DNA of 64,000 nucleotides. It comes from Zygnema cylindricum (Eukaryota; Streptophyta; Zygnematophyceae; Zygnematales; Zygnemataceae). The position numbers and the translations under genes are program-made. The DNA lies in the NCBI GenBank assembly GCA_037447655.1, contig JBBHKE010002197.1, positions 1 to 64,000 of the forward strand, in the 5' to 3' direction. The notes beneath the pieces were generated by a model. The model saw nothing but the letters and a program-made list of their open reading frames with translations, searched no databases and was not told the origin of the DNA. Positions within the stretch are counted from its first letter, which is position 1. Each line of letters starts with the position of its first letter. This document shows, one piece after another, positions 1 through 11,026 of this stretch.

Positions 1-245
1 AAGAGAGCTCGTAACTATAAAGGTCATCTTTGACCAACCATAACTTACTGCTCAGGGGAGCAAATTCAGTGATTCTTTTTGCGTTTGACTCAGGGGAGTT
101 TTGTCCTCACAGAGGTGAGAGTGGTCAGAATATTTGTGTGCCTGGGTGGCGCTTATTCAGCGGGAAAGTAGAAGGGGCAAATGTTATCCTAGAGGCTTTA
201 CGTAGGCTGCTCATTCTGTGGGTCAATGGAGACCACAAAATTGCA
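1..245. repeat. LTR fragment, end of an element cut by the window edge
   Basis: This stretch matches the last ~190 bp of the solo LTR at 36447-37499, sharing the block 'cataacttactgctca', a 'gcctgggtgg' block and the terminal 'TTGCA'. It ends with CA at 245, as LTRs do. The rest of the element lies left of the window, so it cannot be said whether it is a solo LTR or part of a full element. The reading frame at 30-290 has no recognisable domain. Confidence 0.7.
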
Positions 246-311
246 ACCCTAATTCAAAAAAAAAATCACGTTAATATTGTATTTGTTTAAGTAGCATTAA
301 TTACGCCGCTT

Positions 312-1035
312 CTCCATTAGGCGCCGACAGTAATCGTACAGAAACGTTTTTTGGAATTAATTCTTCGTTCACTTCTCTATCGGGTCGTGTTAGCAAAGGA
401 ATATACCGCGTACGTCCTTTCTTTCAATTGGATGCACGTAGGTTCATATTATGACAGCGAGCAGTCAAAGATTCCAAAAGCACAATATCTGAATTTGTAT
501 CGGTACATCTAGCCGCAAAATTAAATTACGTGAATGTACAATTCGTACGTTCGTGGTTTGTATTTTTTGTAGTTGTTTTGTCGTTCGTGTTTCGTCGTGG
601 CGCCGCAAATTCCGGATGTTCGCGGATCGTGAAAGAGGTGTCACGGCCTATCTTCAACAAATAATTTTTTTGGTGGTTTTCGTTGGATTTTATTCCCGCA
701 TGTCCGAAGGCGCGTGGCATATGTCTCGCAGGCGCGCGGCTTGTACGTGACCTTTCTACGTGTAAACATTTTACACGTCCGGTGATTGGCTAACCTCCTC
801 CCTGAGGAGATTAGCAAATCACTGGACGAAGTGACCGCTTGCTTCGAAAAACACACAATCAGACGGTCGACGTTGTCCCCCAAAAGTTTGGAGAATCTTA
901 AAGAATCTCCAATAATCATGTTTTATAAAAAAAAAAAAACAGTACGGCCCTTTACGAAAATGAGCTGGATTTGTATGGAAATGCACTTTTACCAGAAATG
1001 AACCCCACTTTTAGCCTGATGGAGGTTCACCCTTA
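312..1035. mobile_element. TIR element, family P (TAAGGGTGAA ends), degenerate
   Basis: The right end reads as a decayed form of the family P terminus (CACCCTTA at 1028-1035). The left end retains 'ccattaggc' followed by a diverged 'cagtaa', as in the copy at 9970-10720. The middle (about 778-835) is an imperfect palindrome flanked by GTCC(A/G)GTGATT, matching the perfect palindromes in the middle of the 8630-9971 copy. No transposase is seen, so it is non-autonomous. The left boundary is uncertain. Confidence 0.5.
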
Positions 1036-2120
1036 CTCTAATGTCGAATATTTTTAGTTATTGTAATGTACGAAATGTGTCAGTCCGTACAAAAATTGCT
1101 CATTATTTGGTATAGAGGTACAAAATAAGTTTCATATAATGGCGTCGACAAGGGAAATTGAGTGCATCGCACGGAAAAGCGTACTTAGATTTGATTCCAA
1201 GTCATAAAGACGAGGTAAAATCGCGCGAACTTGTTTTCACATGTTCAAGCATCGAATATGGAACACAGACTAATTGCGACTACCCTAAAAACATGGGAAT
1301 GTGTATCGATTTATTAAATCTAATATTGATTCACGGTGTACATTCAACCTGTTTTAAAAAAAAATTGAACATTATGTCCGTACATTGTATCTGTACACGA
1401 AAAGTATTGAAAAAAACGACAAGTTAAACGAAAGCATAGTACAGTACTAGACAAATCAAAAGTAAAATCATAATAAATTAGATGGACAACAAATATAGAC
1501 GCGAAACTAAACGAGAAACGTGCCGCGAAACAAACAATTAAGTTTTGTACTTTATCAAAATCACATGAAAGTACTTTCGCGATATATTCTAGAAAAAAAT
1601 CGTGAGAAATCGAGCCGATTGTACTTTCACGATATATTCTAGAAAAAAATCGTGAGAAATCGAGCAGATTCCGTGCGCATACGATTCTTTCAATGGAGTG
1701 TAACTTGAGACATAGGTCGCAATCGGGTACCCGGATCCGTACCCGACCGCGGATCTCGAACGGATTCTGGTGCCAAATTTTGGGGGCCGGCCGCATTAGG
1801 GCGGGTGACTCACAAAAAAAATATATATATATATCGGGTATGGTCGGGTTAAGCAAAAAATGAAAACAAAATGAATGTTTTGTACTGTCCATACTATACA
1901 AAATATTGTACTTTCTGCTCTATGTATCGTGGAAGAAAACAAAAAACTTGATAATTGCAAATTTTCACCTAAAAAGTACCTTACATCATGAATAGTGTTG
2001 CAAATTCCACAACCTAAGTCTTTGACACGGTACAAACACACTTCATTTCGCAAATCTTACCCAAAAAAATGGCCGCAAATCGTACTCTATTGCAAAGTGT
2101 TAATTATACACGTTATAATT
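1036..2120. other. No gene seen; one 50-bp tandem repeat
   Basis: Six-frame reading gives nothing recognisable. At 1571-1620 and 1621-1670 a 50-bp unit starting GTACTTTCNCGATATATTC is present twice with only a few differences. Short homopolymer and TA runs occur around 1817-1835. Confidence 0.6.
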
Positions 2121-2139
2121 ATGCATTTTATAAGGTGTT

Positions 2140-3121
2140 TAACGGTGAAGTTCCATCGGACGAAAAGTGAGGTTGTTTATAGAAATTATGAGTTATCCGT
2201 ACTACTCTCTTTTTTTTTTTTTTTTTATCTGCGAAGAACATTATAAAGAATCTTGCCAATATTCTACCAAGGTGTGGGAGGTAACAATGACCGTTGGATA
2301 TTTTTTAGCGAAGCATTTGCTTCAAAATTTTCTACAAATGGCGATGTACGTCGAGAAAAACTAGAGAAAATTTTCAACCGCGACACGTTGGATATTGAGC
2401 ATACGTGTCAAGATGGCAACCAACGGAAATCAAAACAGTTCGCACATTATATATACATTAAAAAATCCAACAAAAAACTCAAAAGCAATCTCGTAACGCA
2501 CTTTTGTCATGTTATTTTTGTTGGCGCCCATTCGTCACCATATTTCTGGCAACGCTTATTCGTCAAGCCAAAGAAAAAAGAGGAACACTAAAAAAATGAG
2601 CTAGTAACGGACAACGCGTCTGCAAATTGCAAAGAGTACAAAAGTTGTGTTATACCATTATCTGGTAGGCAAATGAAGATTTTTGGTCAGTGTGAAAATC
2701 TCTAAAGATTTTAATATCTGATCTTAACTTACTCGGTACCATTAAATTGAGAAACGTGGATTGCAGACTCTGCGCGATAGTACATCGCTCAAAATGTAGC
2801 ATTCTCTCATGTAGGGCGTTAGGGGAAATGCTAGCATAGTTCAGCCCTTCACAAGTATATTAGATGTGACCATTTTCGTGTGAATGTTTTCAAAGTAATT
2901 TTTATTTAGTGGAATAGCCAATGTTTGGTAATTTTTTGCAATCGAATGCGTCAGGATCGTTTATGTCTCGTCAGTTGTATATTTTTTCCACGAATGTGAA
3001 TTCGATTTCTATTTTGTCCATATTCTCTAATGGTATAACTGATATTCATTCATGATTTTTGTGGACATTATATGTTATTCGTCGTACAATTACATAGTTT
3101 CTTGATGAAACTTCACCCTTA
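2140..3121. mobile_element. Possible TIR element, family P
   Basis: The left end 'aacggtgaagttccatc' followed by 'gaaaagtgaggttgttta' matches the family P terminus. The right end 'gaaacttcaccctta' is its inverted form. The interior contains the family-typical 'gaccgttggatat' block near 2290. A 17-bp direct repeat (ATGCATTTTATAAGGTG) lies just outside both ends at 2121-2137 and 3156-3172. The pairing of these two ends is inferred. No protein is encoded. Confidence 0.45.
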
Positions 3122-3172
3122 CTCATAGGTCGTACACGATTGCAAATTGCTAATAATGCATTTTATAAGGTG

Positions 3173-4338
3173 GTTCCACAAGTATATCAAATTATTATGT
3201 CAATTTCACTCGTCAAATTTTAATTATTGGCTTACTCACACCTTTCAAACAATAAATCGATAAACTGAATTGTTGTTTAAGTTAGAGAAACTCGACCACA
3301 TTTCAAACAAAACCTAGTCATACACCAAAATGGAGAAAAGCAATCTCGTTTCCTTTAAAACTAAAATCCAAAACGAACTTCAAAAATGAAAAAAATGGTG
3401 AAATTGTTGAGTATTACCTAGTGAAAGAAAGAAGAGCCACTTCAAGTTGTTGAAAAAAAATGAGCATGTATATGAAGCTAAAAAAAAAAAAAATACATGG
3501 CAAAGGGGGGAGGTTTTGTGGCTTGTAATACATGTTTCATAGTTTATCAAAGCAACTCAGCAAACGACACTTCAACAGTTAACAGTCACACATGTTCAAC
3601 TTTGGCTGACACTGATGATTCAAGAGGACTTCTTCGTAAGTTTCTTTCAAAACGGAGGAGAAAGCAAGTGTTCAAAAAAAAATTGCAAAAGTGGTGGCAT
3701 TGAAGTGTTGAGAGGACTTTCGACCATTTTCAATAGTCGATGATTCAAGTATGATTTATTCTGAATTCCACTTGAGATTGGCTTTAATGTATATGTCATT
3801 ATTATATGTTTTGTTGATAGATTTATATATTTGAGCTTCATCACTATTTTCTTATCAATAATTTTTATTCGGATGCTTCTATTTTTTCTTTATTATTATT
3901 CGTTTGTCACGCTGTTGTTTTTTATTTGTCTATCCTTAAAAATAATTCCTCTTAGTAGAAACCTTATTTATTGATCATGGCTTGTAATTGTACGATATTT
4001 TGTTATTTTTTATTTCTTCTATTTTACCAAGTTTTCAAGCATTTTGTCAAGCATTGTTTGATGTTGGAGATTCGTCCAACAAAAGTGTTGACATCGACCA
4101 ACTACTCCCGTCCGTGAATTGGTGACTTCGTCTTCGCTGATTAATTTGCCGTCGGCTCAATATATTTGAATCGTTGAATAGCCTGAAGCGATTACTCTCC
4201 CACTAGCGCATTGAGTTTGAGGATCGCTCAATAGGTTCATTGAACTATCCGAAATATAAAGGACGCTTAGTAACGCGCCTCGGAGATAGTTTCGCTCCCT
4301 TAACGGTGACACGTGGGAAAATTGAATCAAACGGTACT
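3173..4338. other. No gene seen
   Basis: AT-rich sequence with poly-A runs (near 3480) and no reading frame with a recognisable domain. It adjoins the TIR element that starts at 4339. Confidence 0.6.
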
Positions 4339-6091
4339 TACACCGCGAATCGTAATTAGAGTAAATTACTCTAATTCAATCGCTCGAAATTTCGACTCTG
4401 TCACATCAAATAGAGTAATCGATTCTATTTTTTTCATTATTCTAATTTAGGTGAGGTTTAATTAGCGTAAAAAATTCTAATATAGGTTATTTTTAAATAG
4501 TGTGGATTACGAACGACGTCTGACCGTGCAAAATTGTACTTTTATAAGTAAAAAGGTACAAATAATGATTTAATAGAGTCGCCCTCGCACGTGAAATCGC
4601 ACTAAACAAAAAAATCAATCACATCGAAAAAAAGTTGTTCGTATAACTCTCGTCCGTCGACACCATCGTTGTCAGTGTGAACATTAACTGACATTCAATG
4701 CGACAAATATTATTAGCGTCATAATGCCGTCAGTACTATAACGGACTGACTTATTTTGTACATCGACGTAATTGTTAGGTTTTACATTGTGGGATTTGTC
4801 GTTAGCGTCGATTGTCAATTTAGCAATCATTGTACGCTTTGTTTAAGTGAGGGTTTTGTGCGTCGGTATAATTTATGTTCTGTCCTATTTAAGTCTTTGT
4901 ACGGAGGGTCTCGGTCACTGTACGGTTATGTGTCATAGTGATCGTAGTGGTCTTTGTTCTGAGGTGTACTTTGTCGTGTATGTTGCCGGCGCGCGTTTCG
5001 CGCGCCGCGTATGATTGGTTTAGTTTGTACTTTGGTACTTGGGAATTCGCTTGAGGTCTTGACGTTTCATTTGAGTGAATCGGGCGTCCGCGAGAATTGA
5101 CGAAGTTTCGCGTCGCGACGCACGATTCTATTTCGGTTCAATGTGGAGATTTGTCCTTTCGGTTGCGGCGTACATTTGTACGGCCGAGATCGTTTTACTT
5201 TGTCGTGGAGTTTTTTGGTTGACGTTGGCGTACGATCCTTTGAACGTGTACGACAAGCAATGATATTTCGAGGTAACTGCGTACTTTATTCCGTGTGATG
5301 AATTGTACGTTTGGTGTTTGACTAGTGCGCATTCTGCGCACGTCATACTTATTCGGATTTTGTTTGGCGTTGGTCAAGTCTTTTGTAGTTGATTATGTTT
5401 GAATGTACTTTCGTGTACTTTGTTATGTTACGTATTGGTGTAGTTTCATTGGTAGGCGCTTAGTGCGTATTATATGTACGGTTTGGTTGGTGTTGTTACG
5501 TGACGTCATACAGGAGTATATTGAGGCGTAGTGAGAAAGAGGTTTTATCAATGTATCAATCAATTGAGTTAGAGTTGATCCTCCTTGAAGATTGTGAAAG
5601 AGTTCAAGGAGGTAAAGGGAGTTTGATATATGTGTGGTGCTTTGTGGTGTTTCTCAAAGAGTTAGAGGAATGGAAGGAGCTCGATAGCTTAGTAGAGTTT
5701 GAGAAGTTAGAGGAGTTAGAAGTGAGAGTGTTTTTGAGGGTGTGAGGAAATTATGTAAGAAAAGTTATCCGTGGAATATATTGGCTTCCGTGGAATATAT
5801 TGGCTTCCGTGGGGTTATCTTTCTCTTGTGCGTGTTTTATCGTTTATGCTTCCACTTGCATTTGCACTCAGTTTTATTTTATTGTAAAGATCCTATCAGT
5901 AATTTAGTGTTCATAATTATCGCGCACATAATTATCGCCGACATAACCCAATATAGAATAAATAAATAAATTAGAGTAAACTTCATAGTTGAAAAAGCTC
6001 TATCACATAAATTAGCGTCAATTACTCTAATTTTTTTTTTTGGTTTTTTTACTCTAATTTTTTCATTACTCTAATTACGATTCGCGGTGTA
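4339..6091. mobile_element. TIR element, family Q (MITE A), carrying a nested solo LTR
   Basis: It starts TACACCGCGAATCGTAATTA and ends with the exact inverse, TAATTACGATTCGCGGTGTA. Both ends continue into repeated 'ctctaatt' blocks. Removing the solo LTR at 4773-5898 and one 5-bp target duplication leaves about 620 bp, close to the relatives at 35857-36406 (550 bp) and 50224-50715 (492 bp), with which it shares an internal 'aaatagtgtgg' block. A bare TA lies at each outer edge, so a TA target duplication is possible. It encodes no transposase. Confidence 0.8.
4773..5898 (+). mobile_element. Solo LTR of a copia element, inserted in MITE A
   Basis: The piece begins TGTTAGGTTTTACATTG and ends GATCCTATCA (TG...CA). 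It is flanked on both sides by GTAAT (4768-4772 and 5899-5903), a perfect 5-bp target duplication. Its start matches the LTR start of the copia element at 39793-45812 (TGTTAGGTTCAATGTTG on the minus strand). Its 3' part matches the block with 'ggaatatattggcttccgtgg', which is here tandemly doubled at about 5770-5808. At 1126 bp it is about twice as long as the 495-520 bp LTRs, so it is a relative with extra internal sequence. No internal domain remains, as expected after LTR-LTR recombination. Confidence 0.82.
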
Positions 6092-7165
6092 CTTTACTAA
6101 TTGTAATAGTTGGTTTGTCCATTTGCGAGGGTAATGATTTTTTGGTACTGTAACTGAACGCATGTCGTCAAAAAGTGAAGCGTCCATACACACGTGGTGT
6201 GACGCCCCTGTGTCGATGATCCACTCCTTTTGGCGTTCGTCACTCGATTCACTCGGTAAACCAATAGTGAGTTGGAAATAAGTGAACGAATGTCCTCCTT
6301 CGCCTCCTTCGACATTTCCTAAGTCTAACAACTTTGCATGGCCGCCGCCATGGCCCCATAGTGTCGACGACCACGACCTCCATCATGCTCGCAGCAGTGA
6401 CCACCTAAAATGCGTCCGCTTTTTCCTCCTCTGCTATTAAATTTAGTGTACCATTGGTGACTCGTATGCTCTAATTTTCCACAATTGAAACATTCTTTCT
6501 CCTTAATATGGCTGGGCTGATTGTTACGGGAACACAAAACATTGCTGATGCATTCTAGACGGACCGAACTCTCATATTTATGTCCCTATCATGCCATTTT
6601 CCACCCCCTCTTCCCCCGAAATAATGCAATTTTGTGAATTCGAGAGCGACCACATTCAAGGATCCCAAGCCCAAAGATAATTTTGAAGAGCTAATAGGAT
6701 TACTCTCAACCATTTTCAAACAATTCACAATAAATTCATAAGTATAGTTTTCCCTTGCGAGTAAAATCTCCTTGAGGTTAATCCACTTATTCGGTAATGC
6801 ATTCAAAAATCCTGTTACTTTGTCCTCCTCCGTGATCACTCTTCCGTAGTTTAAAAGTTGCTCCACAATAATATTGAACCGCTTCACGGCATCGTCAATA
6901 GATTCACTGGGTTTCATTTTGAATTGCATGAAATCGGAGAGCATGCATTGCCCCTTATTTTGGATTCCTTTCTCAAATTAGGATTCCCCTCTCGAATTGG
7001 AATTCCAACGCCTTCCTACATCCGTGTGCAGTGCTATGCGTGAGGAAATGGTCATGCTCGAACACCAAACACGTTTGCATCAATCCGGTAATGGCCAGGA
7101 TATTCTTTCGCTTCCATAAATGACGAGCCTTCGCATCTTCAACGGGCGTTGCCCTGTCAACTAGT
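6092..7165 (-). mobile_element. Copia retrotransposon fragment (gag to protease)
   Basis: Read on the minus strand, gag comes first (about 7165-6555), with the helical stretch SESIDDAVKRFNIIVEQLL typical of copia gag. A zinc knuckle follows (CFNCGKLEHTSHQW, about 6490), in which the last cysteine has become tryptophan. The protease follows with an intact WIIDTGASHH active site (about 6200). Reading stops where MITE A begins at 6091, and no integrase or reverse transcriptase is found on the other side of it. The gag part is broken into several frames. It is a decayed relative of the other copia copies in the window, but is the only one that still has the DTGA protease motif. Confidence 0.8.
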
Positions 7166-7170
7166 ATCAA

Positions 7171-7730
7171 ACTGAAATGTGAGCACTTTTGTTTGCAGCA
7201 TTCGTAATATTGACATTAAACGTGTGAAATATTTTAAGAATTGTGAATGATACCCATGATTTGAAAATCATCGACGATTAGCTTATATATTGTCGCACGT
7301 TCGCAAATTCGGAGGAGTTTTTACCACCTTCGAAGCTTGATGATTAAGCAATTTAAATATGGTGTAGCCTCACAGAAAATGATTTGGCTTAAGTATGCTG
7401 ATAAGATGTTAAACTGAATATGGCAAAATAATATTGAAAAATCGAAAGGAGACTAGCATATCTTGTTCGGAGGAAGATTAAGGTTTACCGCTCTAGTTTT
7501 CAAGCAAAATGACGAAGAACTGGTAACTTTGAGCATTGGAACGTCCTTTCAGGGTTCGTTGCCGTCCACATCAACTAAATGGCTGCGACTGGACTAAAGT
7601 ACAATATAGTACAATGTTGTACTTTTTGAGATGATACCGAACTAGTATCGCATTTCTTTCCAAGACTCCTCTGAACTGCAGCGCGTAGTGAAACATTTTC
7701 AAAACCGCGATACAAGTCTAGTACATGTCG
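7171..7730. other. No gene seen
   Basis: This AT-rich stretch between the copia fragment and the next TIR element shows no recognisable coding, RNA or repeat structure. Confidence 0.5.
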
Positions 7731-8576
7731 CTAGTGTTGGGTATCGAGGACCCATTGCCGATATTCGATATATATCGAATTTTAGGTACTCGATAATCGA
7801 TTTATCGCTTCGATATATCGAATTTCAAATTATCGCGATATATTGCCGATATATCGCCGATATATCGTATCGTCGATATATCGAAGCTAAAAAAAAAAAA
7901 TATCCCACAGGTTTTCAAAGTCTCGTGACTTCGGACAAAGTGACTGTAAAATCTTTGCCGGAAAGAAATACGGTTTTTTCCTGAAAGTCAGCAGAGTGAA
8001 GGAGATCTCTGAGGTACATTGACGAGGTACACTTGTGAAGTACACGTACATCATACGCAAGTACGATTTTACAGACGAAAAAGGTCGGTTTCCAGATATT
8101 CGATGATTTTTGAGATTTGGTAGTCAGCTTACGTGGAACCACTCATGTTAGAACACGTATGTAAAACTATTTGACAAAAGATACGCGATGTACCCGAGGC
8201 CTCTGTAATACATAAATTTTTCTGTCCGTACTATTACAAAGACGTCCTCGTGTAACCATATCCCCAAATAATTAATCATTACAATTTCAGAATTAGTATT
8301 TTTTTGTCGGTTACATTTTGCGGCGTCTACCTTTAAGTCACGGAACGAAAATCACGGCGTACGTGGCGTATTAGACAATTTGACTTTTTCGCTAAAATAG
8401 CATATTATATAAAAAAATAGATAAATAAAATTTTAAAAATACTATATATCGCGATATATATCGCGATAATTTACGTTGGTCTCGGTACGATATATCGAGG
8501 ATCCTGCTCGATCGATATTCGATATATCGAATATCGAGATTATCGCGATATGAATTTACCCAATACCCAACACTAG
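7731..8576. mobile_element. TIR element, family T, rich in CGATATATCG palindromes
   Basis: The ends are perfect inverse copies: CTAGTGTTGGGTAT at 7731 and ATACCCAACACTAG ending at 8576. Subterminal regions on both sides (about 7760-7890 and 8445-8550) are dense arrays of CGATATATCG, TATCGCGATA and close variants. The middle has no transposase frame. If the palindromic CTAG is counted as target duplication, the TIR would start TGTTGGGTAT; the sequence does not decide. No other copy is in the window. Confidence 0.72.
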
Positions 8577-9051
8577 TTATTAGTGTCCAAGTTTAAATAG
8601 TGTTGAGGAAAATTTATCATTATTAATGCTAAGGGTGAAGTTCCATCATACGTTTATGTAATTGTACGACAAACTCTGCAGACCGAGTCGACTGAGGGTA
8701 ACCTTTCATCAAGCGAAAAGTGGGGTTGTTTACTGGAGAAAGTACCCTTCCGTACTAGGCCGTACTGTTTTTTTTTTTTTTTTCCAAAAGCTTCAACGGA
8801 AAGTCAGAACGAAATATGTGGACCACATAAATTTTTTGAAAATCTGCAAAATATCTTCAACGGCGTAATGTACTTAAATTATACCAGCGTAATGTACTTA
8901 AAGTATAGTACGAGTATGCTCTAACGTACTATTTGTACCTTCATCAGGGTTTGTAACAAACCCTAACTTCTTCACTGCAATGGCTTTTATTTGAACCATA
9001 GTTCAAAAGTAGGCGTTTTTTGGTAGGCCTTTTGTAGGCCGCATTTAGCGT

Positions 9052-9237
9052 AAGTTGTGTTACGGGCTTTCCATGTGATCTTCTTAGATCGTTGCTTTCA
9101 TCAGCGACCGTCCGATCGTCCGAATCTGACGGTAGTCCTATCGAAAGTTGTGTTATGGACTTTTCATGTGATCTTCTTAGATCGTTACTTTCATCAACGA
9201 CCGTCCGATCGTCCGAATCTGACGGTTTAAATAAAAA
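9052..9237. repeat. 93-bp tandem duplication
   Basis: Two copies of a unit beginning AAGTTGTGTTA(C/T)GG start at 9052 and 9145 and differ at a handful of bases. Each contains 'gaccgtccgatcgtccg'. It lies inside the family P element. Confidence 0.85.
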
Positions 9238-9662
9238 GTCGCTCAAAACTCACCGAAAAAGATTTTTTTGTCCTATTTTTTTTTCAAATTTAGACATGAC
9301 GTTTAATTCTCTATCGATCCATGTGCAACTCAACCCTGTTACTATTTTATTTCATTTTGCGGCCAATACAATATGGGTCTTAAGGCCATATTGTATGTTT
9401 TGCATACAATAGGCATATTGTATGGGCGTACGGTCACCTACTTTTGAACTATGATTTGAACGCCTGCCTCCAACGGAAAGCCTCTGCCGTATTATGTGAC
9501 ATCCGTCACACTTTTACGTATGTTAATACTTAATAGAGTGAAAGCGCGGCAAACTGTGGACAGTGGATGGCGTGTACGACGTGTTCGGTTCTTATCGCCT
9601 GTTCATGTTGGCGATTTTTTTTAATCTTCACTTGAACATCGCGCACATCGTCCAGCGTGTAC

Positions 9663-9771
9663 ATCGCGCACATCGTCCAGTTTGAAGAGACTCTCTTCAA
9701 ACTGGACGATGTGCGCGATCGTCCAGTGTGGAGATACTCTCCTCGGCGAGGAGAGTATCTTCACACTGGAC
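9663..9771. repeat. Two adjacent long palindromes
   Basis: The first has arms of 28 bp (9663-9690 and 9692-9719) that are perfect inverse copies around a single C. The second has arms of 25 bp (9721-9745 and 9747-9771) around a single G with one mismatch. Both carry GTCCAGT and GATGTGCGCGAT-type blocks. Degenerate versions occur at about 778-835 and at 10470-10540, in the same place in other family P copies, so they are a constant part of the family. Confidence 0.92.
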
Positions 9772-9969
9772 GACGTGCGCAATTGCTTCGCGAATCTAGA
9801 AAAGCTAAAAATCCAACGATCGATAATTACGCCTATAATGTTGGAGCGCTCCAGTAAACATGTTTCGAAATGTTTCGTCTGACAAAAAAAATAATTTTGT
9901 ACCAATATGTACGAAAGTGTACGGCATCCAGTAAACAACTCCACTTTTCCTCTAATGGAAGTTCACCCT

Positions 9970-10720
9970 TAGGGTGGAATTCCATTAGGCCGTCCCAGTA
10001 AATGTACGGAAAATTCTACTGGCAGCGTTTACTGGAAGACTATTCCATTTTGTCGGGCCAGTAACAAACCTTCCTCAATTATGATTAGCACCACGTAGGT
10101 TAGAGTCCAGATTTGAAAATCTTATATAAAATCTTCAAACGGAAAGTCAGAACGAAATATCTGTACGGCCGGAGTAGTTTATGATTCGTACGTAAAGTTT
10201 GCGGCCAGATTTTTGATTTTGAAAACGGAAATCAAAATTTCGAAACGGAATGGCAAAAAGACGCGGCAAACTTTGAAGGTCGCGGCAAACTTTGAATGTC
10301 GGTGGATGTCAGACGGAGCGTGCGAAAAAAATTTCGGCTCACTTGCATCCAGCGTGGCAGGCGGCACATGGACCGTACGACGCAGGCACATGGCCTATAC
10401 GACGTGTAGACCTGTGATCGCTTGTTCAAAGCAGATATTTTTTTTTTTTCACGTGTACCAATGGTACACGTCTAGTATCGTAAAACTCTCCTCGCGAGGA
10501 GACTATCGTGACACTGGATGATGTGCGCGATTACTTCGCGGATCTGAAAAAGTGGAATATCCAACGGCCAGGAATTACGCCTACATCATTGGAGCTTCCC
10601 AGTAACGAATTTTCGTCTGACAAAAAAATATTTAAGGTACGGCATGAAACGAATATGTACGAACTTGTACGGCGTCCAGTAACGAACCACACTTTTCTTC
10701 TAATGGAATTCCACCCTTAA
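9970..10720. mobile_element. TIR element, family P, second copy
   Basis: The ends are TAGGGTGGAATTCCATTAG and CTAATGGAATTCCACCCTTA. Near the right side it carries a decayed central palindrome (CTCTCCTCGCGAGGAGA near 10488) and 'acgtgtaccaatggtacacgt', itself a palindrome. No protein is encoded. It abuts the previous family member on the left. Confidence 0.75.
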
Positions 10721-10724
10721 GCGG

Positions 10725-10757
10725 CGAAAAAACATTAACACTAATAGCGATTCACGG
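10725..10757. repeat. Family Q terminal repeat, relic
   Basis: 'cattaacactaatagcgattcacggtgtac' is the right terminus of family Q elements such as 63024-63240. The matching left end is not found nearby. It lies between a family P element and the start of the segmental duplication. Confidence 0.6.
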
Positions 10758-11026
10758 TGTACAGTACAGGTAAGGTACAGACTAGTACAGGATTGTACCA
10801 CGCACGTGTTGACGAAAGCTTTCAACATTGGGCGGTTATCAGTCGCCGACGACCCTCGCGTCACAAACTGTCTCAATGACAAACTTCGTACCATGACGCA
10901 CCGTATGTACGGATGATTCTGACTGTTCGGTCGCAATAATGTAAACACATGAAATACCGTACCTTCTTATCTATGATTTTATTCGTACTTTGTTTTCGCA
11001 CTATTATGATACATAATATTTTAAGT

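Larger units (their letters stand above)
8630..9971. mobile_element. TIR element, family P, with central palindromes
   Basis: It starts TAAGGGTGAAGTTCCAT and ends ATGGAAGTTCACCCTTA. Similarity between the ends continues inward: 'aaaagtggggttgtttactgg' on the left, 'ccagtaaacaactccactttt' on the right. It contains a 93-bp tandem duplication (9052-9237) and two long palindromes (9663-9771). No transposase is encoded. The right end shares its last bases with the next copy of the family, so the two lie head to tail with no gap. Confidence 0.75.
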
